Part shown: positions 51,924-60,055 of the stretch, in pieces
Numbering within the stretch: position 1 is the first letter of the stretch
Layout: each line of letters begins with the position of its first letter
From: Mycobacterium palustre
GTDB lineage: Bacteria > Actinomycetota > Actinomycetes > Mycobacteriales > Mycobacteriaceae
DNA length: 64,000 nt
Reading direction: 5' to 3'
Assembly: GCF_002101785.1 (NCBI RefSeq)
Contig: NZ_LQPJ01000102.1
Location: 92,772 to 156,771 of the forward strand
Made by a program: the position numbers and the translations under genes
The notes under the pieces: model-generated
Databases searched by the model: none
The model's input: only the letters and a program-made list of their open reading frames with translations
Told to the model about the DNA's origin: nothing

Positions 51924-53122
51924 GACGGCACTCGCTGGATGATGGTGCCGGTGCCCAGACCGCCGCCGCAGCACATGGTCACCAAACCGAGGTTGGCCTC
52001 GCGTCGCTCGAGTTCGGCGACCAGCGTGGCGATCAGCCGCGCACCCGTGGCACCGACGGCGTGGCCGAGAGCGATCGCCCCGCCATTGACGTTGACCCGC
52101 TCGGGGTCCGCTTTGAGTTCACGCTGCCAGGCCAAGACGACGGAGGCGAAAGCCTCGTTGACTTCGAACAGGTCGATATCATCGACCGACAAGGCATTGC
52201 GTTCTAACAACTTTCGGGTCGCCGGTATGGGACCGGTGAGCATGATGATCGGGTCCACTCCGACGGTGGTCTGATCGACGATGCGGGCCCGGATGTGCAG
52301 CCCGTGCTCGCGGGCGGCGTCCTGCGAGCACAACAGCACCGCGGCGGACCCGTCGGAGATCGGCGAGGAGGTCCCCGCGGTGATGGTGCCGTTTTCCCGC
52401 CGGAACGCGGGCCGCAGTCCGGCTAAGGCCTCGACGGTGGTGTCGGGGCGCACGCATTGATCGCTGGTGCGCCGCTCACCATCCAGCAGCAGCGGCACCA
52501 TCTCCGCATCGAACCGGTGCTCGGCGATCGCGGTTGCGGCGGCTCGGTGTGAACCAGCGGCGAATTCGTCCATCTCGGCGCGGCCGATGCCCCAGCGGTC
52601 TGCGATGAGCTCGGCACTTTCGCCCTGGTGCACGAAGCTGTATCGCTCGCGCAACTCGGGCGGCCACGGGTCACCGTACAGCTCGCTGATCTTGATGGGG
52701 GAGTCGATCGGGACGTGGCCCATGTGCTCCACGCCGCCGGCGATCACGATGTCGTGGGTACCGGAGGCGATCAGCGCTGCACCCATCTCGACGGCGGTTT
52801 GCGCCGAACCGCAGCGGCGATCCAAGGTGGTAGCCGGAACTTCCGGGGGGAATCCGGCCTGGAGCCAGGCATTGCGCCCGATGTTGCGGGACTGTTCCCC
52901 GAAAGGCGCTGTGCAGCCGATGATCAAGTCGTCGATCACTGCGGGTTGGAGTCCTGTCCGCGAGATCAGCTCGGTGTAGCAGGCGGCCAGGATGGTGTTG
53001 GGGTGCATGTCGCGATACCAGCCGCGTTCGGGGTGCGACTTGCCGATGGGGGTGCGCACCGCCTCGGCGATGAACACGGCACGGCCGGCCCGGGTGAAGG
53101 GTCCGTCTACCGATGCGTTCAC
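51920..53122 (-). CDS. acetyl-CoA acyltransferase (thiolase)
   Basis: A 400-residue thiolase from GTG 53122. The catalytic residues are Cys104 in LDRRCGSAQTA, NEAFA, His354 in GGAIALGHAVGATG and Cys385 in TMCCGGG. It cleaves a 3-ketoacyl-CoA. The gene begins directly after the SDR stop codon (TAG followed by GTG) and is followed by the CoA-transferase. It is the second complete thiolase of the window, clearly in a different operon from the one at 9420. Confidence 0.92.
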   Translation of the reverse strand: MNASVDGPFTRAGRAVFIAEAVRTPIGKSHPERGWYRDMHPNTILAACYTELISRTGLQPAVIDDLIIGCTAPFGEQSRNIGRNAWLQAGFPPEVPATTLDRRCGSAQTAVEMGAALIASGTHDIVIAGGVEHMGHVPIDSPIKISELYGDPWPPELRERYSFVHQGESAELIADRWGIGRAEMDEFAAGSHRAAATAIAEHRFDAEMVPLLLDGERRTSDQCVRPDTTVEALAGLRPAFRRENGTITAGTSSPISDGSAAVLLCSQDAAREHGLHIRARIVDQTTVGVDPIIMLTGPIPATRKLLERNALSVDDIDLFEVNEAFASVVLAWQRELKADPERVNVNGGAIALGHAVGATGARLIATLVAELERREANLGLVTMCCGGGLGTGTIIQRVPS

Positions 53123-53893
53123 CTACATCACCGTCCCGCCGTCGACGGGCAATACCTGGCCGGTGATGTAAGAGCCGGCGTCCGAGGCGAGGAAGAGGAA
53201 GCTTGGCGCGATCTCCTCGGGTGTGGCCCACCGTCCCAGCGGAATACGGGCCAATGTCTTCGCCGCGAGTTTCTCGTTGGCGCGGATGTTGGCCGTCATC
53301 GCGGTGGCCGCCAGCGGCGCGATCGCGTTGACAGTCACTGCTTTTCCCGCCAATTCGCGAGCGAGTGATTTGGTCAGCCCCACGATGCCCGCCTTGGCGG
53401 CGCCGTAGTTCACCTGACCGATGGTGCCGGTCAGTCCGGCCGCGGAGGTGACGTTGATGATGCGGCCGCGACCATCGTCGGGCAGAAGTGCTTGTGCGGC
53501 ATGGCTGCACAGGAAACTGCCGACCAGGTGAATGTCCACTATCCGGCGGAAGATCTCTTCTGTCTGGTTGGCAAGCATCGCCGGGGCGATGGCGCCGGCG
53601 TTGTTTACGAGGATGTACAGTTTTCCGTGCGTCAGCGCCGCGGCCCGCGCGGTGGCGTCGGCGGCGGCCGCCGCGTCGCGCACGTCGAATCCGAACGAGT
53701 CGGCCCGGCCGCCGTCGGCGGTGATCTCGTCGGCGACCGCCGCGGCGGCGTCTTTGTCGATGTCGCCGACCAGCACTGCCGCACCCGCGGCGGCGAATGC
53801 CCGCGCGACAGCGGCACCGACACCAGCGCCGGCCCCCGTCACCAACGCCGAACGGCCGTCAAGGCGGAACACTTCCGCAAGGTCGCCGGCCAT
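53123..53893 (-). CDS. SDR oxidoreductase, 3-hydroxyacyl-CoA dehydrogenase type
   Basis: A 256-residue SDR from ATG 53893, with one base of overlap with the ACAD stop. It has TGAGAGVG (19-26), NNAG, Ser150, Tyr163 and Lys167 in VTSAAGLTGTIGQVNYGAAKAG, and VDGGTVM at the end. The layout is FabG-like. It likely oxidises a 3-hydroxyacyl-CoA to the 3-keto ester that the thiolase immediately downstream would cleave. The BadH-like SDR of the same operon is distinct, so two different hydroxyl groups may be oxidised. Confidence 0.88.
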   Translation of the reverse strand: MAGDLAEVFRLDGRSALVTGAGAGVGAAVARAFAAAGAAVLVGDIDKDAAAAVADEITADGGRADSFGFDVRDAAAAADATARAAALTHGKLYILVNNAGAIAPAMLANQTEEIFRRIVDIHLVGSFLCSHAAQALLPDDGRGRIINVTSAAGLTGTIGQVNYGAAKAGIVGLTKSLARELAGKAVTVNAIAPLAATAMTANIRANEKLAAKTLARIPLGRWATPEEIAPSFLFLASDAGSYITGQVLPVDGGTVM

Positions 53894-55059
53894 CAGTAGC
53901 TCCTCGGCATGCCGAGGACGTGTGAGCCCAGGAAGTTGAGGATCATTTCCTGGCTGATCGGCGCGATCCGAGTGAGCCGCGCCTCGCGAAAGTATCGGGC
54001 AACGTGGTACTCCTCGGAGTAACCCATCCCGCCATGGGTCTGCAACGCACGGTCGGCCGCATCGAAACCGGCTTCGGCGCAAAGGTATTTGGCGGTGTTG
54101 GCCTCACGGCCGCACGGTTTACCGTTGTCGTACAGCCAGGTGGCCTTACGCAGCATCAACTCGGCGGCATCCAGCTTGGCCAGCGAGTCGGCCAGCGGAA
54201 ACTGGATGCCTTGGTTCATCGCGATCGGGCGGCCGAATACCTCGCGCTCGTTGCCGTAGCGAACGGCGGCGCGAAGGGCGGCGCGGCCTATTCCGAGTGC
54301 TTCGGCGGCGACCAGGCAGCGTTCGGGATTCAGGCCGTCGAGAATGTATTGGAAGCCTTTGCCCTCCTCGCCCACTCGGTCCTCGACGGGAATCTCGAGG
54401 CCATCGATGAACAATTCGTTCGATGTCACGGCATTGCGACCCATCTTCGGAATCGGTCTGATGTCGACCTTGCTCCGGTCCAAGTCGGTGAGAAATAGCG
54501 TCAATCCGTCCGTTTTGCGGGCGACGTCCTCGAATTTCGTTGTGCGGGTGAGCAATAGGATCTTCTCGGACTCCACCGCCTTGGAGATCCAGACTTTACG
54601 TCCGTTGACAACATAGTGGTCGCCATCGCGGCGGGCGAAGGTCGTGATTCTGGTGGTGTCCAGGCCCGCGCCGGGCTCGGTCACGCCGAAGCAGACGTGG
54701 AGGTCGCCGCTGACGATCCGGGGCAGTGTGCGGCGCTTGAGTTCGTCGGATCCGTGCACTATGACCGGGTGCATGCCAAAAATCGACATGTGAATGGAAC
54801 TGGCGCCGTTCATTCCGGCACCGGAAGCGGCGACCTCCTCGAGCAGGATCGACGCCTCGGTGATGCCGTAGCCGTGACCGCCGTATCGCTCAGGCGCGGT
54901 GATTCCAAGCCAGCCGCCTTGGGCGAACGCGTCGTAGAACTCTTGAGGGAATTCGTGATCGCGGTCCTTTGTCATCCAGTAGTGATCGTCGAACTTGCCG
55001 GCCAGCTCTGCGACTGCGGACCGGATCGTCTGCTGATCCTCGGTCGGCTCGAAGTCCAC
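53893..55059 (-). CDS. acyl-CoA dehydrogenase
   Basis: A 388-residue ACAD from GTG 55059. It has GITAPERYGGHGYGITEASI, CFGVTEPGAGLDTTRI, YVVNGRKVWISKA, GFQYILDGLNPERC, REVFGRPIAMNQGIQFPLADS and QTHGGMGYSEEYHVARYFREAR. It dehydrogenates an acyl-CoA as the first step of the operon. It is the first gene after the operator at 55101-55117 and heads the unit ACAD-SDR-thiolase-CoA-transferase-HMGL-SDR-Ech-Ech-Ech, all in one direction with overlaps or short gaps. Confidence 0.92.
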   Translation of the reverse strand: MDFEPTEDQQTIRSAVAELAGKFDDHYWMTKDRDHEFPQEFYDAFAQGGWLGITAPERYGGHGYGITEASILLEEVAASGAGMNGASSIHMSIFGMHPVIVHGSDELKRRTLPRIVSGDLHVCFGVTEPGAGLDTTRITTFARRDGDHYVVNGRKVWISKAVESEKILLLTRTTKFEDVARKTDGLTLFLTDLDRSKVDIRPIPKMGRNAVTSNELFIDGLEIPVEDRVGEEGKGFQYILDGLNPERCLVAAEALGIGRAALRAAVRYGNEREVFGRPIAMNQGIQFPLADSLAKLDAAELMLRKATWLYDNGKPCGREANTAKYLCAEAGFDAADRALQTHGGMGYSEEYHVARYFREARLTRIAPISQEMILNFLGSHVLGMPRSY

Positions 55060-55100
55060 GCCGAACTCCCTTCAGCACTGCGATGTCGAAATAATGATAC

Positions 55101-55117
55101 TAATGGACAGACCAAAA
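55101..55117. promoter_or_regulatory. FadR-type operator TAATGGACAGACCAAAA
   Basis: A degenerate form of the 17-bp palindrome (left half TGGAC, right half GACCA) lies 42 bp upstream of the ACAD start. It sits between the end of the upstream ACAD gene and this one, so it may give the long operon its own promoter. Confidence 0.6.
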
Positions 55118-55139
55118 CGAAAGGTCGCCGTCGTCGGGC

Positions 55140-56228
55140 TCATGAGGCGGCCGGCACGATCGGCAGCCTGGCTGCGATTTGTTCATTCCATGCTGCTGGC
55201 GCGCCGAAGAGGATGCGGTCCAGCTTGGCCCGCTTATAGAACAACTGCAGGTCGTATTCCCAGGTGTAGCCGATGGCGCCGTGCACGGTAAGTGCAGCAT
55301 CGGCAAGCTCGGCGCTATGCTGCGTCACCTGGGCCTTGGCGGCGGCGGCGTGCAGCACGGCTTCGGGGGCCCCCTCCTGTGCCGATGCTGCGGCGAACAA
55401 CGCTATGGAGTAGCACGATTCGACTGTCACCAGCATCTGGGCAGCCGCATGTTTTACCGCCTGGAATGCCCCGATTGGGCGGCCAAACTGCTTGCGCTGC
55501 ATCGAGTAATCAACGGTCATGTCGAGCATTCGCTCAGCGGCGCCGAGGGCGTCGGCGGCCACCAGCGCCGCGGCCCGCCCGGCGAGCGCCGTGAGCACCA
55601 CTTCGGCGTCGTCGTCGAGTTCGATCGGACTGGCGGGGGCCGCATCGAACACCACGTCACCAGCGCTGCGAGAACGGTCGAGGAGTGTCCGCGGGTGAAC
55701 GTGGACGTTGCCACCGTCACGTTCGACGACTGCCAGACCCGTGCCCCCTTCCGAATGGGTCACCGGGACCAGGAAGCGATCGGCTTCATCGGCCGCCAAA
55801 ACGCAGGGTATCTGTCCGTTGACCAGGCCATTGCTCATGGGCAACGCCGAACCGGTGGACGGGATTCGGTCGCAGCGCACTGCCAAAACGGTCAGTTCGC
55901 CGCCTTCGAGAGCGGCCCGCGCCAGTTTGGGTTCCCGCATCAGTGCCGCATCGGCTACGGCTCGCGCCAGCCAGCGCGCCGACGGCGCTGCGGCACGGCC
56001 AAGTTCGCGTGAGGTTAACGCCATTTCCAGCAGATTTCCGCCTTGCCCGCCGACGGCTTCGTCGAAGCCGACACCGGCCCAACCATTTTCGGTCAGGGCG
56101 TCGTCAAACGTCCGATAGTCCCCGGCGTCCAGCCACGCGCGCAACTGAGTCGGATCAGCGCTCGCAGTCAGCCATTCTCGTAGCGATTCGGCGTAAAGGT
56201 TCTGTTCATCAGAGAGTTCCCAGTGCAT
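55140..56228 (-). CDS. acyl-CoA dehydrogenase, FadE small (beta-type) subunit
   Basis: A 362-residue ACAD-like protein from ATG 56228 with GGAGAG upstream; the open frame further upstream is not coding-like. The middle domain lacks the TEPxAGSD loop, while the C-terminal QRKQFGRPIGAFQAVKHAAAQ and VHGAIGYTWEYDLQLFYKRAK are intact. That is the pattern of the small subunit of mycobacterial heterotetrameric ACADs. The likely large partner is the ACAD at 57103-58293, separated from it by the divergent GntR gene. Confidence 0.9.
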   Translation of the reverse strand: MHWELSDEQNLYAESLREWLTASADPTQLRAWLDAGDYRTFDDALTENGWAGVGFDEAVGGQGGNLLEMALTSRELGRAAAPSARWLARAVADAALMREPKLARAALEGGELTVLAVRCDRIPSTGSALPMSNGLVNGQIPCVLAADEADRFLVPVTHSEGGTGLAVVERDGGNVHVHPRTLLDRSRSAGDVVFDAAPASPIELDDDAEVVLTALAGRAAALVAADALGAAERMLDMTVDYSMQRKQFGRPIGAFQAVKHAAAQMLVTVESCYSIALFAAASAQEGAPEAVLHAAAAKAQVTQHSAELADAALTVHGAIGYTWEYDLQLFYKRAKLDRILFGAPAAWNEQIAARLPIVPAAS

Positions 56229-56296
56229 GTGTCTCTCCACGAGGTGATGGGCGGCGACTCGATTGGATCCCGGTGAAGCTGAGCCGCGGATGGTAA

Positions 56297-56313
56297 TTTG
56301 GGTCAGACCATAA
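56297..56313. promoter_or_regulatory. FadR-type operator TTTGGGTCAGACCATAA
   Basis: A 17-bp site with one symmetric mismatch (TGGG against CCAT) lies 69 bp before the ACAD beta gene (minus strand) and 19 bp before the GntR gene (plus strand). Placement right in front of the regulator start suggests autoregulation. Confidence 0.75.
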
Positions 56314-56331
56314 GTCCATTGAGGAGGCGTG

Positions 56332-57087
56332 ATGGAAAGTGACGCGGCGCGGCCAGCGATCACGCTTGGCCCAGTGGACGTGCCAAAAGCTCCCGACGTG
56401 CTCGCGCGTGAGTTGCGAGAGCGGATCCTCAACGGCGAACTCCGGGAGGGCGCGGCCCTTCCTGCGGAACGCGAACTGGTCAAGCAGACGCAGATGAGCC
56501 GCGCGACGGTGCGCGAGGCGTTGCGGATCCTGGAGGTTCAAAACCTGGTGCGCGTCAAGGCGGGCCGGGCCGGCGGCGCGTTCGTCCAGCGCCCCAGCAC
56601 CGCCTCCATGGCCAACTCGGTGACCACCCTCATCCGTGGCAGGCAGATCAAGCTGGCCGATCTGATGGAGACGCGCGAAGCGCTCGAGCCGTTCTGCGCT
56701 GAGCTCGCCGCTGCCAAGCGCACAGAAGCCGAGCTGGCTGCCCTCGATCGCGCCAACGAGGCGATCGCCGACCCGGGCGCCGAGCTGTCGAAGTTCCTGC
56801 AGGCCAACCTGGACTGGCACGTCGGGGTGGCGATTGCCAGCCACAACGAGCTTCTGATCGGTTTCATGACCGCGCTGTCGCAGGCTATCTATATGGGCAC
56901 CGAAAATGCGGCTTTTATCGATGACTCGGTGCGCGCGGTGACCGCGCGTGCCCACAAGTCGATCACCAAAGCTATCCGCGACCAGGATGCCGAAGCAGCC
57001 GGGCGCAGGATGCGCAGGCACGTGCACAGCTACGCGTCGGCGGTACTGAAAGTCGATCAACGGGACTCGATCACGGTCGACGACTAG
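56332..57087 (+). CDS. GntR family regulator, FadR/FCD subfamily
   Basis: About 251 residues from ATG 56332 (GAGGAGG just upstream; an adjacent GTG at 56329 is also possible). The winged helix-turn-helix (about 18-85) has VLARELRERILNGELREGAALPAERELVKQ, SRATVREALRILE and the wing GRAGGAFV. The FCD ligand domain (about 105-235) has LMETREALEPFCAELAA, then FHxxxA-type DWHVGVAIASHNELL and HKSITKAIRDQDAEAAGRRMRRH, whose His/Asp residues bind a metal in this class. FCD regulators sense carboxylates or acyl-CoAs. The five TGGTCAGACCA-type palindromes around it are the expected operators; it probably acts as a repressor released by a pathway acyl-CoA. Confidence 0.92.
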   Translation: MESDAARPAITLGPVDVPKAPDVLARELRERILNGELREGAALPAERELVKQTQMSRATVREALRILEVQNLVRVKAGRAGGAFVQRPSTASMANSVTTLIRGRQIKLADLMETREALEPFCAELAAAKRTEAELAALDRANEAIADPGAELSKFLQANLDWHVGVAIASHNELLIGFMTALSQAIYMGTENAAFIDDSVRAVTARAHKSITKAIRDQDAEAAGRRMRRHVHSYASAVLKVDQRDSITVDD

Positions 57088-57102
57088 CACGGGCTAACCC
57101 TG

Positions 57103-58293
57103 TCACTCCCTCGGCATGCCGAGGATCCGCTCGGCGACGATGTTTCGCTGGATGAAGGTCGAGCCGCCGGCGATGGCGGTGCCACGCGCCTGCGTCGCCA
57201 GCCGCAGCCAGCGCTCGGCTGCGGCATCGGGACTCGGGCAGTCCTTTTCGGGTAACGAGAACTGCCCGTTCAGCTGCGACAGGGACAGGCCGAAATCGGC
57301 GATGTCCTCTACCAGCGGGCAGAAGTACAGCTTGCCGATCGAGGTGACCGGCCCTGGTGGCTCGCCACTGGCCGCCCCGGTGATGACTCGCTGGCTGATC
57401 AGGTAGTGGGTCAACGCTCGGCCGTAAAGATCCGCAATTTGTTGACGCACCAGCGGATCGGCGCCCAGTGGGCTGCCGTCCTCGGCGGTGCGCCCCGCGA
57501 TTTCGGTGATCAGGTCGTTGACCGCTCGGGTCGTGTTGACGCGTCCGGTCGCGATGGCGACGCGCTCGAAGGCCAGGGTGCCCATGGCCACTTGCCACCC
57601 GCCGTCGATGGCACCGACAACGTCCTCGTCCGGAACAAAGACGTCATCCAGGAATACCTCGTTGAACTCGGCTTCGCCGAGCATATGCGCGAGGGGGCGG
57701 ACCCGCACACCTGGCGCTGTCATGTTCAGGAGGAAATACGTGATGCCGCGGTGCCTGAGTCCGCCACCCGTGCGCGCCAACAGGATTGCGTGCGCCGCAA
57801 GCTGGGCCCGGCTGGTCCAGATCTTTTGCCCGGTGATGCGCCATCCGCCCTCGACCCGGACCGCCGCCGTGCGCAGCGATGCCAGGTCAGACCCGGCTTC
57901 GGGTTCGGAGAACAGCTGGCACCAGATGTGCTCGCCGGTGAGGATCGGCCGCAGATAGCGCTCCCGCTGATCCTGAGTCCCGAAGGCGATGATCGTTGGG
58001 CCGGCGAAATCTTCGCCGATGATGTTGAGACGCTCGGGGGCTCCTGCGCGATCAAGCTCCTCGGTGAACACGGCTTTGAGCTTGGCGTCGGCTCCGCCAC
58101 CACCGAATTCTCGCGGCCATGACAAGCCGGCGAAGCCGGCGTCGAATTGCATCCGCTGCCAGCGTCCCCAATAATCGCGCTTGTCTTCCAGGCGCTGAGG
58201 TTCGGGTCCACCAAGTGCGGGCAGGGCGTCGTTGAGCCAGCTACGAACCCGCTGACGGAACTCGGCCTCGGCCGCACTGTCTTTGAGATCCAT
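57103..58293 (-). CDS. acyl-CoA dehydrogenase, FadE large (alpha-type) subunit
   Basis: A 396-residue ACAD with LSWPREFGGGGADAKL, LFSEPEAGSDLASLR, WRITGQKIWTSRAQLAAHAI, FNEVFLDDVFVPDEDVVG and the ending GGSTFIQRNIVAERILGMPRE. It is a full alpha-type subunit of the kind paired with short FadE proteins; the partner is probably the ACAD at 55140. It lies 5 bp downstream of the FadD gene on the same strand, so ligase and dehydrogenase are expressed together. A cyclohexanecarboxyl-CoA or pimeloyl-CoA type substrate is inferred from the ligase. Confidence 0.92.
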   Translation of the reverse strand: MDLKDSAAEAEFRQRVRSWLNDALPALGGPEPQRLEDKRDYWGRWQRMQFDAGFAGLSWPREFGGGGADAKLKAVFTEELDRAGAPERLNIIGEDFAGPTIIAFGTQDQRERYLRPILTGEHIWCQLFSEPEAGSDLASLRTAAVRVEGGWRITGQKIWTSRAQLAAHAILLARTGGGLRHRGITYFLLNMTAPGVRVRPLAHMLGEAEFNEVFLDDVFVPDEDVVGAIDGGWQVAMGTLAFERVAIATGRVNTTRAVNDLITEIAGRTAEDGSPLGADPLVRQQIADLYGRALTHYLISQRVITGAASGEPPGPVTSIGKLYFCPLVEDIADFGLSLSQLNGQFSLPEKDCPSPDAAAERWLRLATQARGTAIAGGSTFIQRNIVAERILGMPRE

Positions 58294-58298
58294 GGCCG

Positions 58299-59984
58299 CT
58301 ATGGGGTGGCGCCGATGTGGTCTGACTTGACGGCGTTTGCCGCCCGGTCGCGAAGGACGTGCTTTTGCACCTTCCCGGTGGCCGTCATGGGCAGGCTGTC
58401 GACACAGAAAACCACCTCCGGAGTTTTCTGGATGGCGACGCCATGGCCGGTGAGGTAGTTCCGCAGCTCTTCCACGGTGGGCGCGGATCGGCCCTCGCGG
58501 GCGACTAAGAAACAGCCCACCCGCTCGCCCAGGCGATTATCTGGAACACCGATCACGGCCGCCGAGCTGAGCGCCGGATGAGCCGCAAGATGATCCTCGA
58601 TCTCACGGGCACTGATGTTCATGCCGCCGCGGATGATGATGTCTTTGACGCGGCCGGTCACCCGAACGAAACCGTCGTCGTCCATAATGCCGAGATCCCC
58701 GGACCGAGACATGCCTGTCGGAGTGAACAAGGCGGCCGTCTCCTGCGGGTTGGCGAGGTAGCCGATCATGTGTGACGGGCCCCGATAAGCGATGTCTCCC
58801 TCGGTTCCACGCGGAACCTCGCGGCCCCGCTCGTCGACTATCGCCACCTCGTGGCCCGGCAGCGCCGCGCCGTCAGAGGTCAGGGCCCTGGATGGATCGT
58901 CATCGACGGTACATGTTGTGGTGCAAAGATTTTCACTTCTGCCGTATAGGCTGAGCACCTTCATTTTGGGCAGGGTCGCCGTCGCTTGTTCGACCACGGC
59001 TCTGGGGATGGGCGCGCCCGCGCACACCCACAATCGGAGGCCGGGTTCGTTGTCGCGTTCAGGATCGAAGACATTGAGCAACATCTGTAGGAAGGTGGTC
59101 GCCGTCACGGACTGGGTGCAGCCGAATTCGGCGATCTCGGCCAGGCCGCGCTTCGGTTCCCACTCGGCCATCAGATGGGTCGCCGCTCCGTTGAGCAGGG
59201 GCACGAGCACGCTGGTGACCAGCCCGGTGGTGTGGGTGACCGGTGACGGCCCGAACTGCACATCATCATCGGTATAGCCGAAGGCCTTGGACAGGCTGCG
59301 CGCCCCCGAGCAGTAGGTGTTGAAGGTGTGCACACAGCCCTTGGGTCGGGAGGTCGTGCCGGAGGTGTAGACGATTACGAACGGATCATCGGGATCCGGT
59401 TGAGCCGGCAGGTCAGACGAATTCGGCACGGTTTCAGCGCGAATGGCGTCCAAAGCGCTTACTGCGCTGTCCGTTTCGACCGCGATGTCGAGGGCGACGG
59501 CGTCCGGGCGTGCGACCACGATTTCGAAGTCCGGTCGCTCGCGCCGCACATCGCGGTACATGGTCAGATAGTCGAAACCTCGGAAGGTCGCCGGCGCGAT
59601 GACTGCTCGCACCTCGGCGTGACGGGTTACATAGTCGACCTCATCGTGTCGGTAGATCGGCATGATTGGCACGGTGATGATGCCCAGCCGCGACAGCGCG
59701 GTGACCGCCTCGATGAACTCCACCCAGTTCGGTAGCTGAATCGCGACCGTGTCGCCGGCACGCCAGCCCCGCTCGTGGAACCCCGCGGCCAGCCGCAGGG
59801 CGGAATCGTGAACGTCGCGGTAGGTCAAAAAGCGCTGCCCGTCGGTGGCGAAGACCTTGTCGGGACGTTGGTCGACCTGTTTGACCAGCAGGTCGAACAG
59901 AGTTTCGTCGCCCCACAAACCGGCATCGCGGTAAGCGCGAATGTCGTCGGCCGTGTAGCGGTCGGTGTGTTTCCCCGGCGTCAT
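58299..59984 (-). CDS. acyl-CoA synthetase, cyclohexanecarboxylate-CoA-ligase-like
   Basis: A 561-residue ANL enzyme with YTSGTTSRPKGCVHTF, LYGRSENLCTTTC, SGDLGIMDDDGFVRVTGRVKDIIIRGGMNISAREIED and TATGKVQKHVLRD with the C-terminal Lys. The segment TVPIMPIYRHDEVDYV followed by APATFRGFDYLTMYRDV is the hallmark of the cyclohexanecarboxylate-CoA ligase (AliA/CHC_CoA_lg) group as I remember it. It would activate an alicyclic or related acid. A FadR-type operator (60022-60038) is 38 bp upstream. Confidence 0.9.
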   Translation of the reverse strand: MTPGKHTDRYTADDIRAYRDAGLWGDETLFDLLVKQVDQRPDKVFATDGQRFLTYRDVHDSALRLAAGFHERGWRAGDTVAIQLPNWVEFIEAVTALSRLGIITVPIMPIYRHDEVDYVTRHAEVRAVIAPATFRGFDYLTMYRDVRRERPDFEIVVARPDAVALDIAVETDSAVSALDAIRAETVPNSSDLPAQPDPDDPFVIVYTSGTTSRPKGCVHTFNTYCSGARSLSKAFGYTDDDVQFGPSPVTHTTGLVTSVLVPLLNGAATHLMAEWEPKRGLAEIAEFGCTQSVTATTFLQMLLNVFDPERDNEPGLRLWVCAGAPIPRAVVEQATATLPKMKVLSLYGRSENLCTTTCTVDDDPSRALTSDGAALPGHEVAIVDERGREVPRGTEGDIAYRGPSHMIGYLANPQETAALFTPTGMSRSGDLGIMDDDGFVRVTGRVKDIIIRGGMNISAREIEDHLAAHPALSSAAVIGVPDNRLGERVGCFLVAREGRSAPTVEELRNYLTGHGVAIQKTPEVVFCVDSLPMTATGKVQKHVLRDRAANAVKSDHIGATP

Positions 59985-60021
59985 CCTTACTCACCCTCTG
60001 TAAAATCTCCGGAAAACGTTA

Positions 60022-60038
60022 TTATGGTCAGACCAAAA
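60022..60038. promoter_or_regulatory. FadR-type operator TTATGGTCAGACCAAAA
   Basis: A near-perfect 17-bp palindrome (centre A at 60030) lies 38 bp before the FadD start and just after the stop of the upstream enoyl-CoA hydratase. It fits a promoter for the FadD-ACAD unit. Confidence 0.75.
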
Positions 60039-60055
60039 CCGCAAGGTTGGCGAGC

